This document shows, in pieces, positions 12,901 to 26,344 of a stretch of 64,000 bases of DNA. The notes beneath the pieces are model-generated. The model made no database searches and had not been told where the DNA came from. It worked only from the letters and a program-made list of their open reading frames with translations. The position numbers were made by a program, and so were the translations under genes. How positions within the stretch are numbered: position 1 is the stretch's first letter; each line of letters opens with the position of its first letter. Source of the stretch: Phoebastria nigripes (lineage: Eukaryota; Chordata; Aves; Procellariiformes; Diomedeidae); contig JAYKAV010002969.1 of assembly GCA_035582835.1 (NCBI GenBank), positions 430,624 to 494,623 of the forward strand, in the 5' to 3' direction.

Positions 12901-15900
12901 ACAACAAAACCTGCAGCAAATTTTTTCTTCTCTTGAGCTTTCTTTTCTGCATCAATTTCTGTTACATTGCATTAACGTTCTTCCTGTTCCTCCAGATGTT
13001 CATACAGTACTGGGTTAGCTGGAGTCTGCCTCCATGTCACTGTCTGGGCCCAGTAGCTAAAGCTTCTTTATGCCCATTCAGCTTCCTTTTTCAGATTCAA
13101 GCTTATTAGGAAACAATGCATCTCCACTATAGACCTATTTTACATCATACCACAATTCAGCGCTGAGTATTTTCATGCATTAGATACCTTGCTTAGTGAT
13201 TGTAGCTTAAAAATTTCTTACACAAGTAAGCAGATAACAATGTCTCCTTTTCAATATCATGGTATTCCGTGATGAGTCGAAAGCCAAAATAAAAGTTTTA
13301 ACTTTAAATAGGTTCTGACAGTACCCATTAAAACAAATTAATTATCACAAATATAAATCTGTTTGTAGAGGAAACAGGCTGAAGAAGAGCGCCCACTGGG
13401 CATTTCTAACATGGCTGCTGCGTTTCTGGGAAATTGCGTCCCCCCCCATTTTGTTATTCAAAAGACTAAATAGTCTTCACCTCAATCTTCAGGAATGCCA
13501 CTCTCTATTACAGAAGGAATCAAACATCCTAGGTAGAAACCAATCATTGTCAATACAAACAGAAAAAAACCATTTTCATTATTAGGAAAAACAAGGAATA
13601 GTTTTGATTAATGACTTCTGTTTGCTCAAGTACTTCTGATTTATATGGCAATTTCATACTTTATTATTCCGGATTCTTGAATGTGGTACATAAATTTACA
13701 AATATACAGAGCACTAGATAAAATGCCTCTCTGCCAAGTGCTACATTTTCCACTCTGACATACTTGGAGGTGTTGACTGACCATTTTGTTTTTAGCATTA
13801 TATTAAAAGAAATATTTAACATAAAGCTCTGAAATTTTAATTGCTTCTTATGTATTTCATGACTAACCAAAGATCAGGAAGTGCTAAGTGACTGTTGTGA
13901 TTGCCATGATCACAAGATGCATGTACATCTGCACCGATAACTGTGTTAGGCAAGGTTTTATTGTGATTGCTTACAATGGAAACACAGGATCCTCCTCCTG
14001 ACGCTGCCTATCATGATTACAGCAATAAGGCTATTTCTGTTTTTCCCAGTCAGCCCTTTCAAGTTGAAGCTTGGATAATACAAAATCATCCTTAAAATCC
14101 TAGCAGTGGGTCTCACTGTGCACATAATCAAGTTCTAGTGTCTTCTCTTGCTGTTAAAGCTTCTCTAGAACCACCAGTCCCTCGCAGCAAGACTCTCGTC
14201 TTGTGTCTTCCTCAGTACCATGATCTGATAAGTATGTATGTTCCTCTACAGATCTCCATGACTTCTTACCCACTGTGTTCTTTCTATTATAGCCCTTCTT
14301 TTTCAGAGAAGTGAGCAGCTAACATACTCACCGCCTGCTGACCCCTTGTCTCTAGCCTCATGCTCAAGTAAATCTGCAAGTAAACTCTACTGCTGTACTC
14401 CTATCTCTTGCCTTCTCCAGGCCTCTGGTTCAAATTATNCAGTATTAGGAAAGCAGTGTTACATTTTGTATTGTTTCCCTAGTTTCAGCATTCTTCAGTC
14501 TTGGTTCTTCGTCTCAGAGAGGTCCTCAGGTAAGATCTACTCTCCCATCAGATTCTGTTTTCCCTCCTGGTTCTGGATCAATGCTTTCTCAAGTGTATAT
14601 GTAGCTTTCTGCCAGGTTCTTCAGGAAATTCCTGCGGACTTTCTGCCAGAGGTTGCTTCAGGAAATCCTTAATGATGTCTAGTTTCCTAATTCCACACTT
14701 ATTAGCTCCAATTGCCACTTTGTCCTCTTATTCAGATACATTTGGGGATCTCAACCTACTTTATTTAAAAGAGCCATGAACTTTTGACCTGGCATAACTA
14801 AGAAGGCAAATTATAAGAGTCTCCAGCTACCAGAATGATTGACTTAAGTGGGAATAGTCTTCATTACAGGTAGAAAACACTGTGTATTAGATTATCCAGT
14901 TCTTCATGTTTCTCAGCCTAAAACGAGCAGTGAAAAGTCCATTTTATCTTTGAGCAATGAGTAGCATTCAAAGGAACAATGTAAGCTTCTACAAAACCAA
15001 AGACTATTTGCCCAATGCAGGTTTGAAATCATATTCAATTTTATTTTTCCTCTTCAAAAAATCTGTACTGCCATAAGGACTTGCTTAAATCTGATTGCAC
15101 TCAAGGTCTACTTGTTTATCATTCAGGGTGCCTAATTATACCANCACTGCATATAGGCTTGGCTAAAATCAGTGTATGGGCCAAGCAAGCAAAAATTTGT
15201 GGCTCTGCTGATTTTCTAGGTGTTTGAATATCATAATAATGGTGAAAGACTCTTCTTCAAGAAGATACACAGAAGTATGCCATTTTCTCAAAGCTCGTCA
15301 GCAAAACTTCTACAACAAAGCATCTTTCATGGCAAAAAACTTTCATAACAAGGCATAGCAAACTTTGCTTTTAAAAATGCCACCAAATCATCATGAACAG
15401 ACTCATGAGGAGACTTATTCACAAATTGTGCATATGTCATCAAGTATCTCTGATAGCAATTCATCTCTATGTTCCAAATACAATTTGTGTAGGTATTTAT
15501 TTTCAGAGTGTGAATAGATGATCGAGATTTCCCCCAATGCACTTCCATTGAAACCAAATGATCAATATTCTTCAGTGTTGTCAATTGTCAATAATGTCAG
15601 CATTCTTTCTGAAGCTATGTTTGGATAAGGAAAAGCATGGGTGGCATGTACTTGATGATTGCAGAGTCCTAGCATTTTATTTGCAAATTGCTAAGTCCAT
15701 TAGCCCTTTTTTAGGACTGTTTACATCAGTTGGTGAGTGAATGGGAACCAGGAAGGATGATACTTTGCTGGGAGTAAACTAGCTACATTCTCTAGTTAAG
15801 AAATAGCCAGTGTTGCTTTTTTATGAAGCATCTCTATTGCAGAGCTCTGTAAGACATAGAGAGAGATTCAGTGCATGCTTTTATCAGTCATTATTCTTGA

Positions 15901-16364
15901 TAAAAGGCTGGATATTCCTNTTAGTGAAGCCCTGATATAACCTTTGTTTAAGTATGCTTTAAGTCAGACTTATGCTTTGGGTCTCTGTATACGTCACGTC
16001 TTGAAGAAATGCTGTTGCTGGAAAGATTTAATTTTTCTCATGGGTCAATATTGAATCCACTTCAACCTAAAGAACTAATAATATAGTAGTAGGACTTTTC
16101 CTAGCCAAGATTTGATTAAAAAGAAAAGAAAAGGAGAAGATGAAGATTAAAATAAAGAGTTTCACTTACTATGGACTATCACCACCAAAATTTGTAAAGA
16201 AGTTGTGCATTCCCGGCCAAAGACAAAAGGCCTTAAGTGCTTCTGTTCATATCTTACAAGTCTGTAGTTATTAAAAGGTTATTGACTTTAAATACATTTT
16301 CTGTGGGGATAACAACTTAAATTAGTTTTAACTGAAAATGTATGATTTTTGTTTGTTTGTTTAG

Positions 16365-16447
16365 GAAGGGGATTCCAGGTGAACAAGTGAAACATGCTGA
16401 TAGAGAGCAAGCAAAGCGTATAGTTTACTCAGTGGTTTATGGAGCAG
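16365..16447 (+). CDS. POLN: POLN exon: polymerase motif B (O-helix)
   Basis: Internal exon of DNA polymerase nu, a nuclear family-A translesion polymerase that tolerates lesions such as thymine glycol and major-groove adducts. The exon follows a T-rich tract and acceptor TTTAG and ends at donor GCAG|GTAGG. Its first base completes a codon and its last base starts the next. It encodes Lys-Gly-Ile-Pro, then [18 protein letters not shown] once the Gly shared with the next exon is added. This is the fingers O-helix (motif B): the Arg, Lys and aromatic positions that contact the incoming nucleotide, then the Tyr-Gly of all family-A enzymes. The KERLADCLG sequence that follows in the next exon fits polymerase nu rather than POLQ. 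It is the most upstream exon seen here; the gene continues off the left edge. Confidence 0.95.
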
Positions 16448-16752
16448 GTAGGCATTTTTAGAAAAAAAAACAGCTACAGTAGATTCATACTTTATACATA
16501 ATTTATATAAGTAGACTGAATTTCTAAAGGTGAAGAAAAGTTTGTCAGAGTATTACATTTTTATTTTTATCAAGGATTATTAAATGATCTACCCAGTATC
16601 AAAATTATCAAATAAATACAGCCACATTGACATATACAAAGATTACTCTGATTTTGTATTTATTTGCCGCTGATGTAACTGAAGCATTTGTCTTTATCTA
16701 AAATGAGTTTAATTTTGAGTGGACTTTGCATTCTGTCAGTATATAGACAGAG

Positions 16753-16798
16753 ATGAGAATAACTGCAATGAAATTATGAGAATAACTGCGATGAAATT
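16753..16798. repeat. 23-bp unit duplicated in tandem
   Basis: Two adjacent copies of a 23-base unit beginning ATGAGAATAACTGC differ at one position (A versus G). The pair lies 34 bp before a CR1 fragment, so it may be replication slippage rather than an insertion-site duplication. Confidence 0.9.
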
Positions 16799-16832
16799 AA
16801 AAGAACTCCAATATTGTCTCAAAACACGTTTA

Positions 16833-17065
16833 TAGAATCACAGAATGGCTGAGGTTGGAAGGGACCTCTGGAGGTCGTCAGATCCAGCACCCCCTGCTCA
16901 AGCAGAGACATCTGGAGCCGGTTGCCCAGGACCGTGTTCAGACAGCTTTTGAATGTCTTCAAGGATGGAGACTCCACAAGCTCCCTGGGCAACCTGTGCT
17001 AGTGCTCAGTCACACCCACAGTATAAAAGTGTCTCCTTACTTTAGATCTTAATGTTTGCTGCCAT
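16833..17065 (-). mobile_element. CR1 LINE 3' fragment, antisense to POLN
   Basis: It starts with TAGAATCACAGAATGGCTGA and continues through GGTTGGAAGGGACCTCTGGA, the reverse complement of the CR1 3' end. It then runs back into the part encoding the C-terminus of the CR1 ORF2 protein. The copy is 5'-truncated, as CR1 insertions usually are. A + strand open frame of 65 codons across it (16855-17052) is an antisense reading and not a gene. The inner boundary is approximate because similarity fades after about 17045. Confidence 0.9.
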
Positions 17066-20000
17066 TTCTTCACAACTGCAGAAAACCTGCAAAAATCCAT
17101 ACTGCTACCCATTCTGCCTAAGTCCTGCCCAGGTCCTAGATGAGTTGAGACATTCTGCATACTTTCTAAAACTGCCTACCATTTCTTCAATGATGCCCAA
17201 CTCTCCTTATGCTTCATACATGCTTAGAATTACCTTTTCTAGGAACACAGATGGATGTGTATCATCAGCCTACAAACTCTTGTGAATTTGTTTTAGTGAA
17301 CAGCTAACTAAACTTTCTGTAGGTCTTCTGGAGAAATCCAAAAGCTCTACAGAAGATGAGTACTTGGAAAACTCATTTAGGAAATGAGAGCTCTAGGTTG
17401 CAGGCTTTATTTAACTTGGAAGAACTTAAAACTACATCTTGGGTTCCTAGGTGAGAATGATTTCTAAACCATCTTTTGCAGTGAGTCATCAATAGTCCTT
17501 GAACCAAAGGCAGAGTTGGCCAAAGGCATTCAATTTATTGTTTAGGGCATTCAACTGGGAAGGGAAGAAAAACACTTCAATTTCAGCTCTCCAGAATATC
17601 TATTATATATAGGGGTGTGTGTAGATNATATACACATATAAGAATATATATACACACATGTGCATTTTTACATTAAGCTGTATTGCATTTTAAACATCTA
17701 TGTTTAAATCTATATTAAAAAAGCCCAGCACTAGCTCCCTGCAATGTAAATTCAGACCTTCCTATGCTGAGACTGGAATCAAATCTCCCATTTCCAGCCT
17801 GAATGTTTTCATCACTAGATTATTTTACAAAATGCAAGCATTAGCACCCCTGCCCCTTGGTCCACGCAGATGCTACACATTTCCTATCTGTTCCCTTCAC
17901 TCTGGGTGGAACAGGCAGATACCTGACTTGATCAGACCAAATCGCCACCAGTTGAATACCCTGTAGTTCTGTATATAATCAGTGGAGAAAAGGAAATGCT
18001 TCAGTTACTGGGGCTAGAGCCTCCCTCAGTAGAGCCTATGTCTGTCTACTCATGCTATAGAGAACTTAGATCATTAGATTAAGCAGAGTATTGGCACTCC
18101 CTCACTTGCTCTGTACCAGGCACTAAACATTTCAATGCAGCAGTGCTTGATTTAAGTATCTCCATTTACTTGTTTGTGCTTCGTCTCCCTCTCTCTCAAA
18201 TGAGGGCAGTTGAAGCACGTGAAAGATAATAAGATGCTTCAGTTCATTAGCGGTTTGGTCAGATCCTAATTAAGACATAACATGGAATGATATCATTAAA
18301 CTATTTAGATGGAAACTGGGCTGTCAAAAAATAATTGTTAGATACCTGAAATTGATGGACTGAATTCCATCCACAGTCGTCTCCCTTCAAAAGATGGCTA
18401 ACTTTTCATCAAGGAGACATTCTGATACAACTGAAGAGTGTGAATAATACTTATTTTTTTCACTTCTTTTGGGATTGAAAAATACAGAAGCATTCCCTGA
18501 GGAGCTTGCCTGTATTATGCTTACAGCAGTTAATGAAAATCTTTCATGTAGTGAATAGTAATCTTTTTTTTTCTTTTTGTTTTCTTAGCTTTAGGTTACA
18601 CTTGGTTCATATTTTCAAGGTCTTTTCTATAATCCTGGAGGATAGAAATAGTATAATAAAGAAAGAAGAGTCTCATTATGTCTAGGAGTTGGTACTTTAA
18701 TAAATATACCAAATATTGTGAGGGATGACAGTATTACTGTCTTTTGCTTGGTTTGGAGCAATTCAATTCACCTGCTTCTGCCTCAGTCATCTTGTAAAAC
18801 TAAAGCACAGACAACTTAAACATCTGCAAAATAAGGAATTAATTCCATTCAATGGCAGTATGTTCAAGCCCTGAATTGACACAGGGGGATGTCAAGGTGT
18901 TTAAATGAAAAGCAGAGAAACTAATGATATTTTCAGTTTTGAAAGATGATATTACAGAATGGAGAACACTAAAACTCATAGGCTGCTGCTAACAATTCTC
19001 CTGGCACAGATAACTCAAGGAGAGTGCTCAGGGAAGCTTTAGTCCATGCCTGCACATTGCTTCACATGGCCTATGCTCCTGCATTGTGGAACATGATCTA
19101 ACACAGTTACGTGGCTGTACATTCCCCATCTTTTTGCTTCCCAGGAACTGCATTTCCTTGGAACCTTTCAGACTTCCTTACTGATATTGTGTCTTAATTT
19201 TTCTACTCTTTTATGCAATAATTTGTTCGTATATCAATAGTTCTTTAGGTGGATAACATGGACAAACTTAGATGTTACAGTTCTCTGAGGAAGCCACAGC
19301 AGTCTCCTAGCTGTTAACAATATGTGCTTTAGCAGATAGATTTGTCATTTGCTGACCCAGGAAGAAAACCCAAATTAATTAGATGTTAAATAAAAGTACA
19401 GACCTATAATAGCTCAGCAAGAGTCATCCTGGATGTCTTGTGAATTTCTTCTTCTAGCACCTTGTCCAGACTGGTGTTCCTGCAGCTCAGTGCAGATCCT
19501 GGCATGACTGAGAACAAAATGCTACAGGATTGTTCTGAAATGCACATCAGACTGACAGTGATGGCATTTAGGTGGCTGAAATCTTCTCCCTTTCAAAAAT
19601 GCTAGATAATTTTTCTTGACAGTATTACTGTGACAATAAGTATTCTATGCCTTTGGTGCCTTGAGATGTCGCCTCTCAGCTTATGTTATTTGCAGACACA
19701 GTGCTGGTTTTCTGTTGCTGTGCAGCTGACGTAAATATATCTGTCTTTCAAACCTCATATGACTAATGTTGATGTATGTAACTGTAGCTCTTAGTTTATA
19801 TTTTCACACTCTGGAAAACTGTCTTCAGCTTTTTTCCACCTTATCTTATAAATGCTTTTAGATTCAACATAATGTGCATCTATATCCTATCCAAAAGCTA
19901 TTATTCCTTTCTCTCTCTGTTGAAACACTTTTCACTTCTGTTTTTGGTTTTTCCATCCCTTTTATCTCACAACTTGGACCCAGATTTTTACAGACATTGA

Positions 20001-20586
20001 GGAGCCTAAGACTGAAATCCGTGGGACTCAGAATCTTATCTGCCTTTCTAAAATCAGGCTACTTGGTCTGATTGCTTCAGCAGTTAAGTTTTTCTGTGAC
20101 TTCTACACCAAATCTAAAACTTCTAGCTAAACTCAACCATCCATATCTCCATCCTTTTTTAGATCTTCATTCACATTTGTGTTTATTTAAAATTGATTTC
20201 AAGTTCTTTATCTGCTCCTCAAAGTTTGCAGATTTCAACACTGAACTAGTAAAATGATACTTAAAGCAACAAAGTTATTCTGTGAACAAAAGAGATTTCA
20301 ACCACATTATAGGTATAAATTATAACTAGGAATTTCTTAATTACGTACTTCTTATATACTTCTTATTAAGTATATTCTTAATCCAGTAACTTCAGTAAAA
20401 CATTCGAGCTCAAAGTTAAACATTTGCTTTGTTGAAATATGACTGTAGTATATCAGATCCATCCTCTTTCATAGAGATAAGTAAAGTTTAACTAATTCCA
20501 CTAATTGTGAATGTAACAGTGCTATTGTATGTAGTGGATTTCTGTTCTGCTTTATTGCATAATAAAGATAATTTCTTTACCACCAG

Positions 20587-20718
20587 GTAAAGAACGTCTT
20601 GCTGACTGCCTGGGAATTACTCCTCTTGAAGCCAGTCAATTTATAGAGAGTTTTATGCAAAAATACAAGAAAGTACATGAATTTACAAGGAAAACCATTG
20701 AACAATGCCGAAATAAAG
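20587..20718 (+). CDS. POLN: POLN exon: fingers subdomain after motif B
   Basis: 132-base exon between acceptor CACCAG and donor AAAG|GTAAT. It completes the Gly of YGAG and encodes 43 whole codons. These begin KERLADCLGITPLEASQFIE and end in a Lys/Arg/Cys-rich helix (TIEQCRNK), followed by the first base of a Gly codon. The segment matches polymerase nu, in which this helix-rich part of the fingers follows the O-helix. The phase (1 to 1) joins both neighbours without a stop. A longer open frame starting at Met 20655 continues past the donor into the intron; the splice site and the family alignment show that this extension is not coding. Confidence 0.95.
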
Positions 20719-23661
20719 GTAATCCAAAGTCTGTAAGCATGTTTTTGTTTACTGATCAGCACTGTGTGACAGTGGTGAAGACAAAGATTCAACTTGACCA
20801 AAATTCAGATAGTTATAGGGCAAGAAAAAAGATGGAATATCGTTTCTTGGTGAATCATGTTTTTTTCTCTTTTAAGCCTAAGAGGAGCTGGTTAAACCTG
20901 TCTGCCTTTTCTCAGAAAGATGCTAACAGAATAAGACGTCTGTTCTCAGAGTGAACCCTACTTAATGTCAAGTTACACTGCATCATTTTGACATATAATG
21001 TACTCCAACACAAAAAAGCCCAAGGAATCTTTTACTTCATAAATATGCCACATGGCTGCTTGACCGTGGAAGTTCAGCCATTTAGTCAAAGATCCAATTT
21101 ACAGAGCCAGTTTTTTTTTAACGTATTTTTTCTTTGCATCAGTCAGAATTTATGTTCTTGAAGTTCAGGTGGTATCTGTGATGACAGGTGTGTACAGAGT
21201 GCTTCTTGGAGCCAGCAACTGCAAACTCTTCTTGCATCAAATTTGTTGTTAGTCTACATATTCATTTGTATTTAGTGAATCCTAGGAGTGCAGTAATTTG
21301 AGGAGAGAAAATATAGCTGCTTGAAATATTTTCTTTTAAAAGCTTATTAGCAGAACTGTCAAAATGAATTTCTTTTGTTTCTTAGTACAGTATACTGTAC
21401 CAACACATTTTGTAGCAATAAATAGTAAATTTGCAATATAATATTACCTATCATTGTATGGGTGAGTGTCATGATAGAAACCTATAACTGACTTCTAGTC
21501 ATGAAAATTATAGTATCCCTACTTTGTAGGACTTAAAAATCTACTGGAAGCATGAACTGTCATTGTGTCACACAGTTGCATTCCTTCATTCATTAATATT
21601 ACCAAAGAAAAGTGAAGTTACTGAAAATCTATTTTTAGCTATAATTAAGACCAACATAACATATCTAGCAAAATATTACACAATTACTATATATTTCTTT
21701 GATCTATTTAAAATAACATAGCATTCTTTTCTTAAAGGTGAATGAATTTCAATAACCAGACTTCTATGATAATCAAGTTTGTGAGTTTAGTAGACGAGAG
21801 TGTCATAACTAATGTCCTTGATTGTCATCAAAACACACTTGTCTAATTAGTACTTATTCCGTCTCTCACTCCCATTTATCAACCATTGTTTTAACCATTA
21901 ATGGTAGAAGAACAATCTGTTTTGGTTGTACAAGCTCGAAAAAATCTGCAGCAGGTCAACGTTATTTAATATTTTTCTTGTTAATCTACCTCAGATTCCA
22001 ACTTTCCAACAAAAACATTCCAACCTAGTGAGCTCATTATAGGATAACTTTTCTTTACTTATCTGCAGTTCAAAGGTGAACAGCACCCACCTGACTAATA
22101 TTATTTAGGTGTTATGAATGTCTGATACTCCATGTAGACATGATAAGCGCATAAATAATATTAATTTGTGATGAAGATATTTTTGTTAGTGTATTGTATA
22201 TATGTTATTATACTGTTGTTGTTTTTTGATGAAATTATCAACATATTAAAAAGACTACATTAAGACCTCATTCAAATATGTATTTGCAGATTAATCTTTG
22301 ACCACAGAAGCATACTCTGCCACTATTATAGGAAAGATAGTATTTGTTTGGGGATGCTAATCAGCTATGAGTATTGCAAGGGTGATTCTGTTGTGGAGAC
22401 ACACCACACAGGAATGAGAATATTACAGTAAATCTATTTTTCCCTGAGAATCCAATGTTTCAAGAATTCCATCTTTAGATACTGTTCTTCATGGAAAATC
22501 TTAGTTAAGTTGGGAAGACAGATTTACCAAAGAATATCCTAATCTCCAGATAATTCAGCTCCTTGTTCCAAAACTGGTACTTTTGGTATCAGTGCTCCTG
22601 GAAATATACTAATTTTCAGAAAGCTCTATTAATTCAGCAGAACCATCTTCATCCTCTGCACAGAAGTCTGGGTATGTGTTGTCCATAGTAAGGTCATAAC
22701 TTTGTGTTTGAAGAGGTCTCCTTACCACATGTGCTTGCATATCTTGGTTGCCAAAGAGGAGATGAAACTCTGTGGCAGTCTGAATTTCCATGGTATCTAA
22801 TGACAATTCATGGATAGTCAAGGTGATCAGAAGTACAACGAAAGCTTTTGTAAAGATATATTTTTGACGTGGATGGTTTTTTATTTTTCTTAAAATAAGA
22901 AAAGAAGTTTAGTTTAGAAGATAAGCTGAGATAAGGTTTTATGTGTGTTATTTTGACAAGAGGATCCTCACATCTCTTTTCCTCTCTCAACTCCTCTCAC
23001 TTGCCCTCCAAAATAGTTTTTTTTNGCAAAATACGTCATTAGGCCTAACATAAAGCTTTAACTGTGTTTTCATGTGTTTCTTTTAAACTAAAAAACCCCA
23101 CCACACTAGAGTTAAGGAAGTTTGGCTATGAAAGGGACACGAAAATACCACATAAAGAAAATGGAAAAAAAGTTATAACTTTGGGTTTTTTCCCCAAAAC
23201 TATTTGATAATTCAATGAAATTGAAATATTCATTAATGATTTAATTACTCTACAAATTGATTTCTCTTTGCTATTCCCAAGTAAACTATTCATTGCATAG
23301 AAAGCTCTAATTATGGCTGCTAATAGATAGCTAATTCTGCTAGGTATTTATAGTTTCATCTCCCACAGAGAGAGTTTGCTGGTATATCAGTAGACATTCC
23401 TAATGAAAATACAGCTTTAATGAACAGAAGTTTTCCTTGTATAACATGTACCAATTCTCTGAACAAAATAATTCTTAGACCAAAAATACAATAAGCATTT
23501 AAGGTTTAAATAAGAGCAGCTCTGACTATTTTCAGAGGGCAAAATATTAAATTGACTCAGGCAGCGCATAATTACAAAAATCTATATTATCTTCAAAAAG
23601 AATTTTTGAAATTTAATTTTAATCAATCTAAGAATACTAATTTCTATTTAAATCCTACAAG
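20719..23661 (+). other. POLN: POLN intron, 2.9 kb
   Basis: Intron with donor GTAATC and acceptor CTACAAG. The sequence is AT-rich and I recognise no transposon, RNA gene or second gene in it. Confidence 0.85.
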
Positions 23662-23772
23662 GTTATGTGGTTTCCATAATGGGACGTAAAAGACCACTGG
23701 CTAATATCAATGCACAGGATTACAAACTACGCACTCAAGCGGAGAGACAGGCTGTCAATTTTATTGTTCAAG
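23662..23772 (+). CDS. POLN: POLN exon: QAERQAVNFIVQG palm/fingers segment
   Basis: 111-base exon from acceptor ACAAG to donor CAAG|GTAAAA. It completes a Gly codon and encodes 36 whole codons. They begin YVVSIMGRKRPLANINAQD and end QAERQAVNFIVQ, with the last base starting the next Gly. The GRKRPL loop and the AERQAVNFxVQG helix are conserved across family-A polymerases (compare GRRR and AERxAxNxxxQG in bacterial Pol I and POLQ); the exact string is closest to polymerase nu. A (CCTG/CCTA)-rich tract begins only eight bases beyond the exon. Confidence 0.95.
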
Positions 23773-23780
23773 GTAAAAAA

Positions 23781-23814
23781 CTGCCTGCCTACCTTCCTGC
23801 TTACCTACCTGTCT
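23781..23814. repeat. Imperfect CCTG/CCTA tetranucleotide tract
   Basis: Repeating CTGC/CTAC/CTTC units of about 34 bases begin eight bases after the end of the preceding exon. The tract is short and imperfect. Confidence 0.75.
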
Positions 23815-26344
23815 CTTCATCTGTGCTTGGCTTTAGTGGACAACAACTCTGACAATCTCAAAAGAATGCATATTCTAGTAATCTAATAGAGTAGACTATT
23901 GAGGCGTGAGTTTTACTATAAAAGAGAAGTTTAAATGATGTATTCTATCTACGTTGGAAATTGCCAGTAAACAGTATCATAGTAATAATAATAGTATCCA
24001 TGTTCTAATACACTATAGTGCTCTGTGGTAGTTAAATATAGGTACAGATACAAACTATGTATAGAGAGAATATCTAGAATTCAGTGCTTCAGGTGTATTG
24101 TTGTCTTAAAATATTTTCCTTTCTGGTTTACTCCAAAAGGGTTTCTGTGATTATGCTGCTTATAGTTTCTAGCTTTTGTTTTGCCAGATAGCTTCAGTTT
24201 AAGAAATATACAACATTACAAGAATCGTGCATTGTTGTTATTTGTTTTGAAACCCAACTCATTCTTTGTAAGGAACATTCAAACTTAATTCTGTGGAGGG
24301 CAAGAAAAAAAGGTGTTTTTTCACAGAAAAACATTGCAAATTTGCCATATAGGTTGGAAATGTAAAAATCAGCATAAAGTGCTCAAATGTTAGTTAATCT
24401 GATGCATTAACATACTCTGTTTAAATCACTTGGGGCTCAGTCTTGTACAGAATTTAGCCACCTAAAGCAAAACATAAAAACTGAGCTGGCAGTCCAAGAC
24501 TGAGATCCCTCCTACAAAGCTGCCCCTTGGAAGAATTTTTTTTTTTACTTGGATGATATTGGCAGGGTTTTCATTAAATTATATTGGAAGCGTACAATTT
24601 ACAGGCAAGTAAAAAGTGCTTTCTAGACATGGTGATGGTGTGCTTTTTATAAAGTGATTTGAATTTTCCTTTTGAAAGGCTCATGTGTTTTTTCTTTTTT
24701 TTCCTCTCCAAATATTATTCATTTTAATGTTTCATTTTAAAAATGACTTAAGTATTTGTGTCATGTTTGACACTCCTTATAATTAGTAACTGAATTTAAG
24801 TACTGTCTCCATGAGGATATGTACAGATCTAGAATTCTAATATATACCCTGTTGCTTGAATAATAGTTGTGCTGAAGTGATGGCTGCCTTGCTGTAGTAG
24901 GCACCCAGCTGTAGAATTTTAAAATATCCTTATGAAATCCACAGCAAAGCTTGCTTGTTTGTAACAGTGGGCATGCCTGTACAACCTTCTCCAGAGACTT
25001 GTGTTCAGTTTACCTGGGTTTCCATCCAGCTGGCCAGCAGCCTTCTCCCGTTGAAGGCACAATGCTTGAGCTAATGCANCGAGTCCTGCTGAGTGTACAG
25101 TGTAGCATTAATAAAGCTACACGGCCTTCTGAGCAGCACTTGCTTATGTCCATCTGTCCAAAGAGCTTGGAGCTGAGGCTAAGCTGTCCCATGACTGTCT
25201 ACAAAACACTCACTTACATGTACCTACAATAATTAGATTATCATATTTCACTGTTGGTTCAAATAATACTGGAGAACAAATCTGATAAAAAATAGTGTAA
25301 CTGTTATTCAAAACATGTAATATTAGAAGGTGTGAATGAAGCAAGGATTAAAAACTCTAAAAAATTCAGTATTCCCNAATTTTATGAAAAGTTTCGTTCT
25401 AGACTACAACAATTTTTTAATTTCAGGATTTCAGCTATGAGATAATATTTTAAGACTGTAAAAACTTTCTAAATTATGCTAAAACATTTTATCACAGTTA
25501 GTGTACTAAACTGCATTTAATGTATGTGTTTTATAATTATATCTAATAGTCTAATTAATTTAAGCAGTTNGTGTTTTGGTTATGGTGGCAGCAACTGATA
25601 GCACAAGATCACATACTTCTGATGCATGACAATATTGAGAGGAATGTAGATTTCTAGCTTTAACTTACAACAACTCGATTTCCCACAGTTCTTTCATAGT
25701 GTTTTTTCTCTTTTTTGAGTATTTCCCAGTTCAATAGTCTTTGCCAATGTAAAGCATAATATTCTTCAGTTATAATTCAGCTCTACCTAACTACATAGAG
25801 CAAACCATTTATTTTATTTTTTATTGTTTATTTATAATTGTGGCAAAATCTACCAGAAGGATATAATTATTTTCTTTTAAAATATTTAAAATAGCATATC
25901 TTTAAAAATCATATCTCAGAAAAAAGAATTATTTTGAGAATTCTTTTGTATTTTATTACTTACATTGTTTCATGAAAAATACATGTAGAACATATGTATT
26001 GTGATGGACTAAATGCTCAATTATATAATTTTGTTCTCACAATCACTAAGAAGATATTTACCTGACCTTTGCCGAAACATCCTTTCTTACTTTTTATATC
26101 AGTTGTGTTGTATTGAATCAGTTTGACACATCATTTGAACAGGAAAACAAGACAGGTATTTGAGGCTAAATTTGCAATTAGACATAGCCATCTCAATAAT
26201 CAGCTGTGGATCTGCACTTGATATAGTTAATGAGAAAACAGAGTCTCAGCATGGGATTCACAGGAGGCAGTTTGTCATAGAAAACCGTGAAGAAAGAAGA
26301 GGTGTTAAGTCTATCTCCTTGATCTCTTAGATATTCTCTCTTAG

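Larger units (their letters stand above)
1..16364 (+). other. POLN: Non-coding; probable partial POLN intron
   Basis: No exon was recognised in these 16.4 kb on either strand. The first visible POLN exon starts with one base that completes a codon, so the preceding exon must end with two bases of it; the next residue order (Trp?-Lys-Gly-Ile-Pro) matches the vertebrate family, where the codon is Trp. I searched by eye for an exon encoding motif A (Asp-Phe-x-Gln-Ile-Glu-Leu-Arg) and found none, so the exon is either further upstream or was missed. Short open frames here are AT-rich and lack splice-bounded coding character. Contents include T15 at 3290-3304, C23 at 6035-6057, (AT)20 at 7097-7136 and a long inverted repeat at 9111-9947. 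Confidence 0.6.
16448..20586 (+). other. POLN: POLN intron, 4.1 kb
   Basis: Phase-1 intron with GT donor (GTAGGC) and acceptor CACCAG after a T-rich stretch. It contains a 23-bp tandem duplication, a CR1 fragment in antisense orientation and TA/CA-rich simple sequence near 17600-17660. I see no other gene. Confidence 0.9.

Noticed and set aside
20655..20954. 99-codon frame beginning in a POLN exon
   Set aside because: Only the part up to 20718 is coding; beyond the GT donor it is intron read-through.
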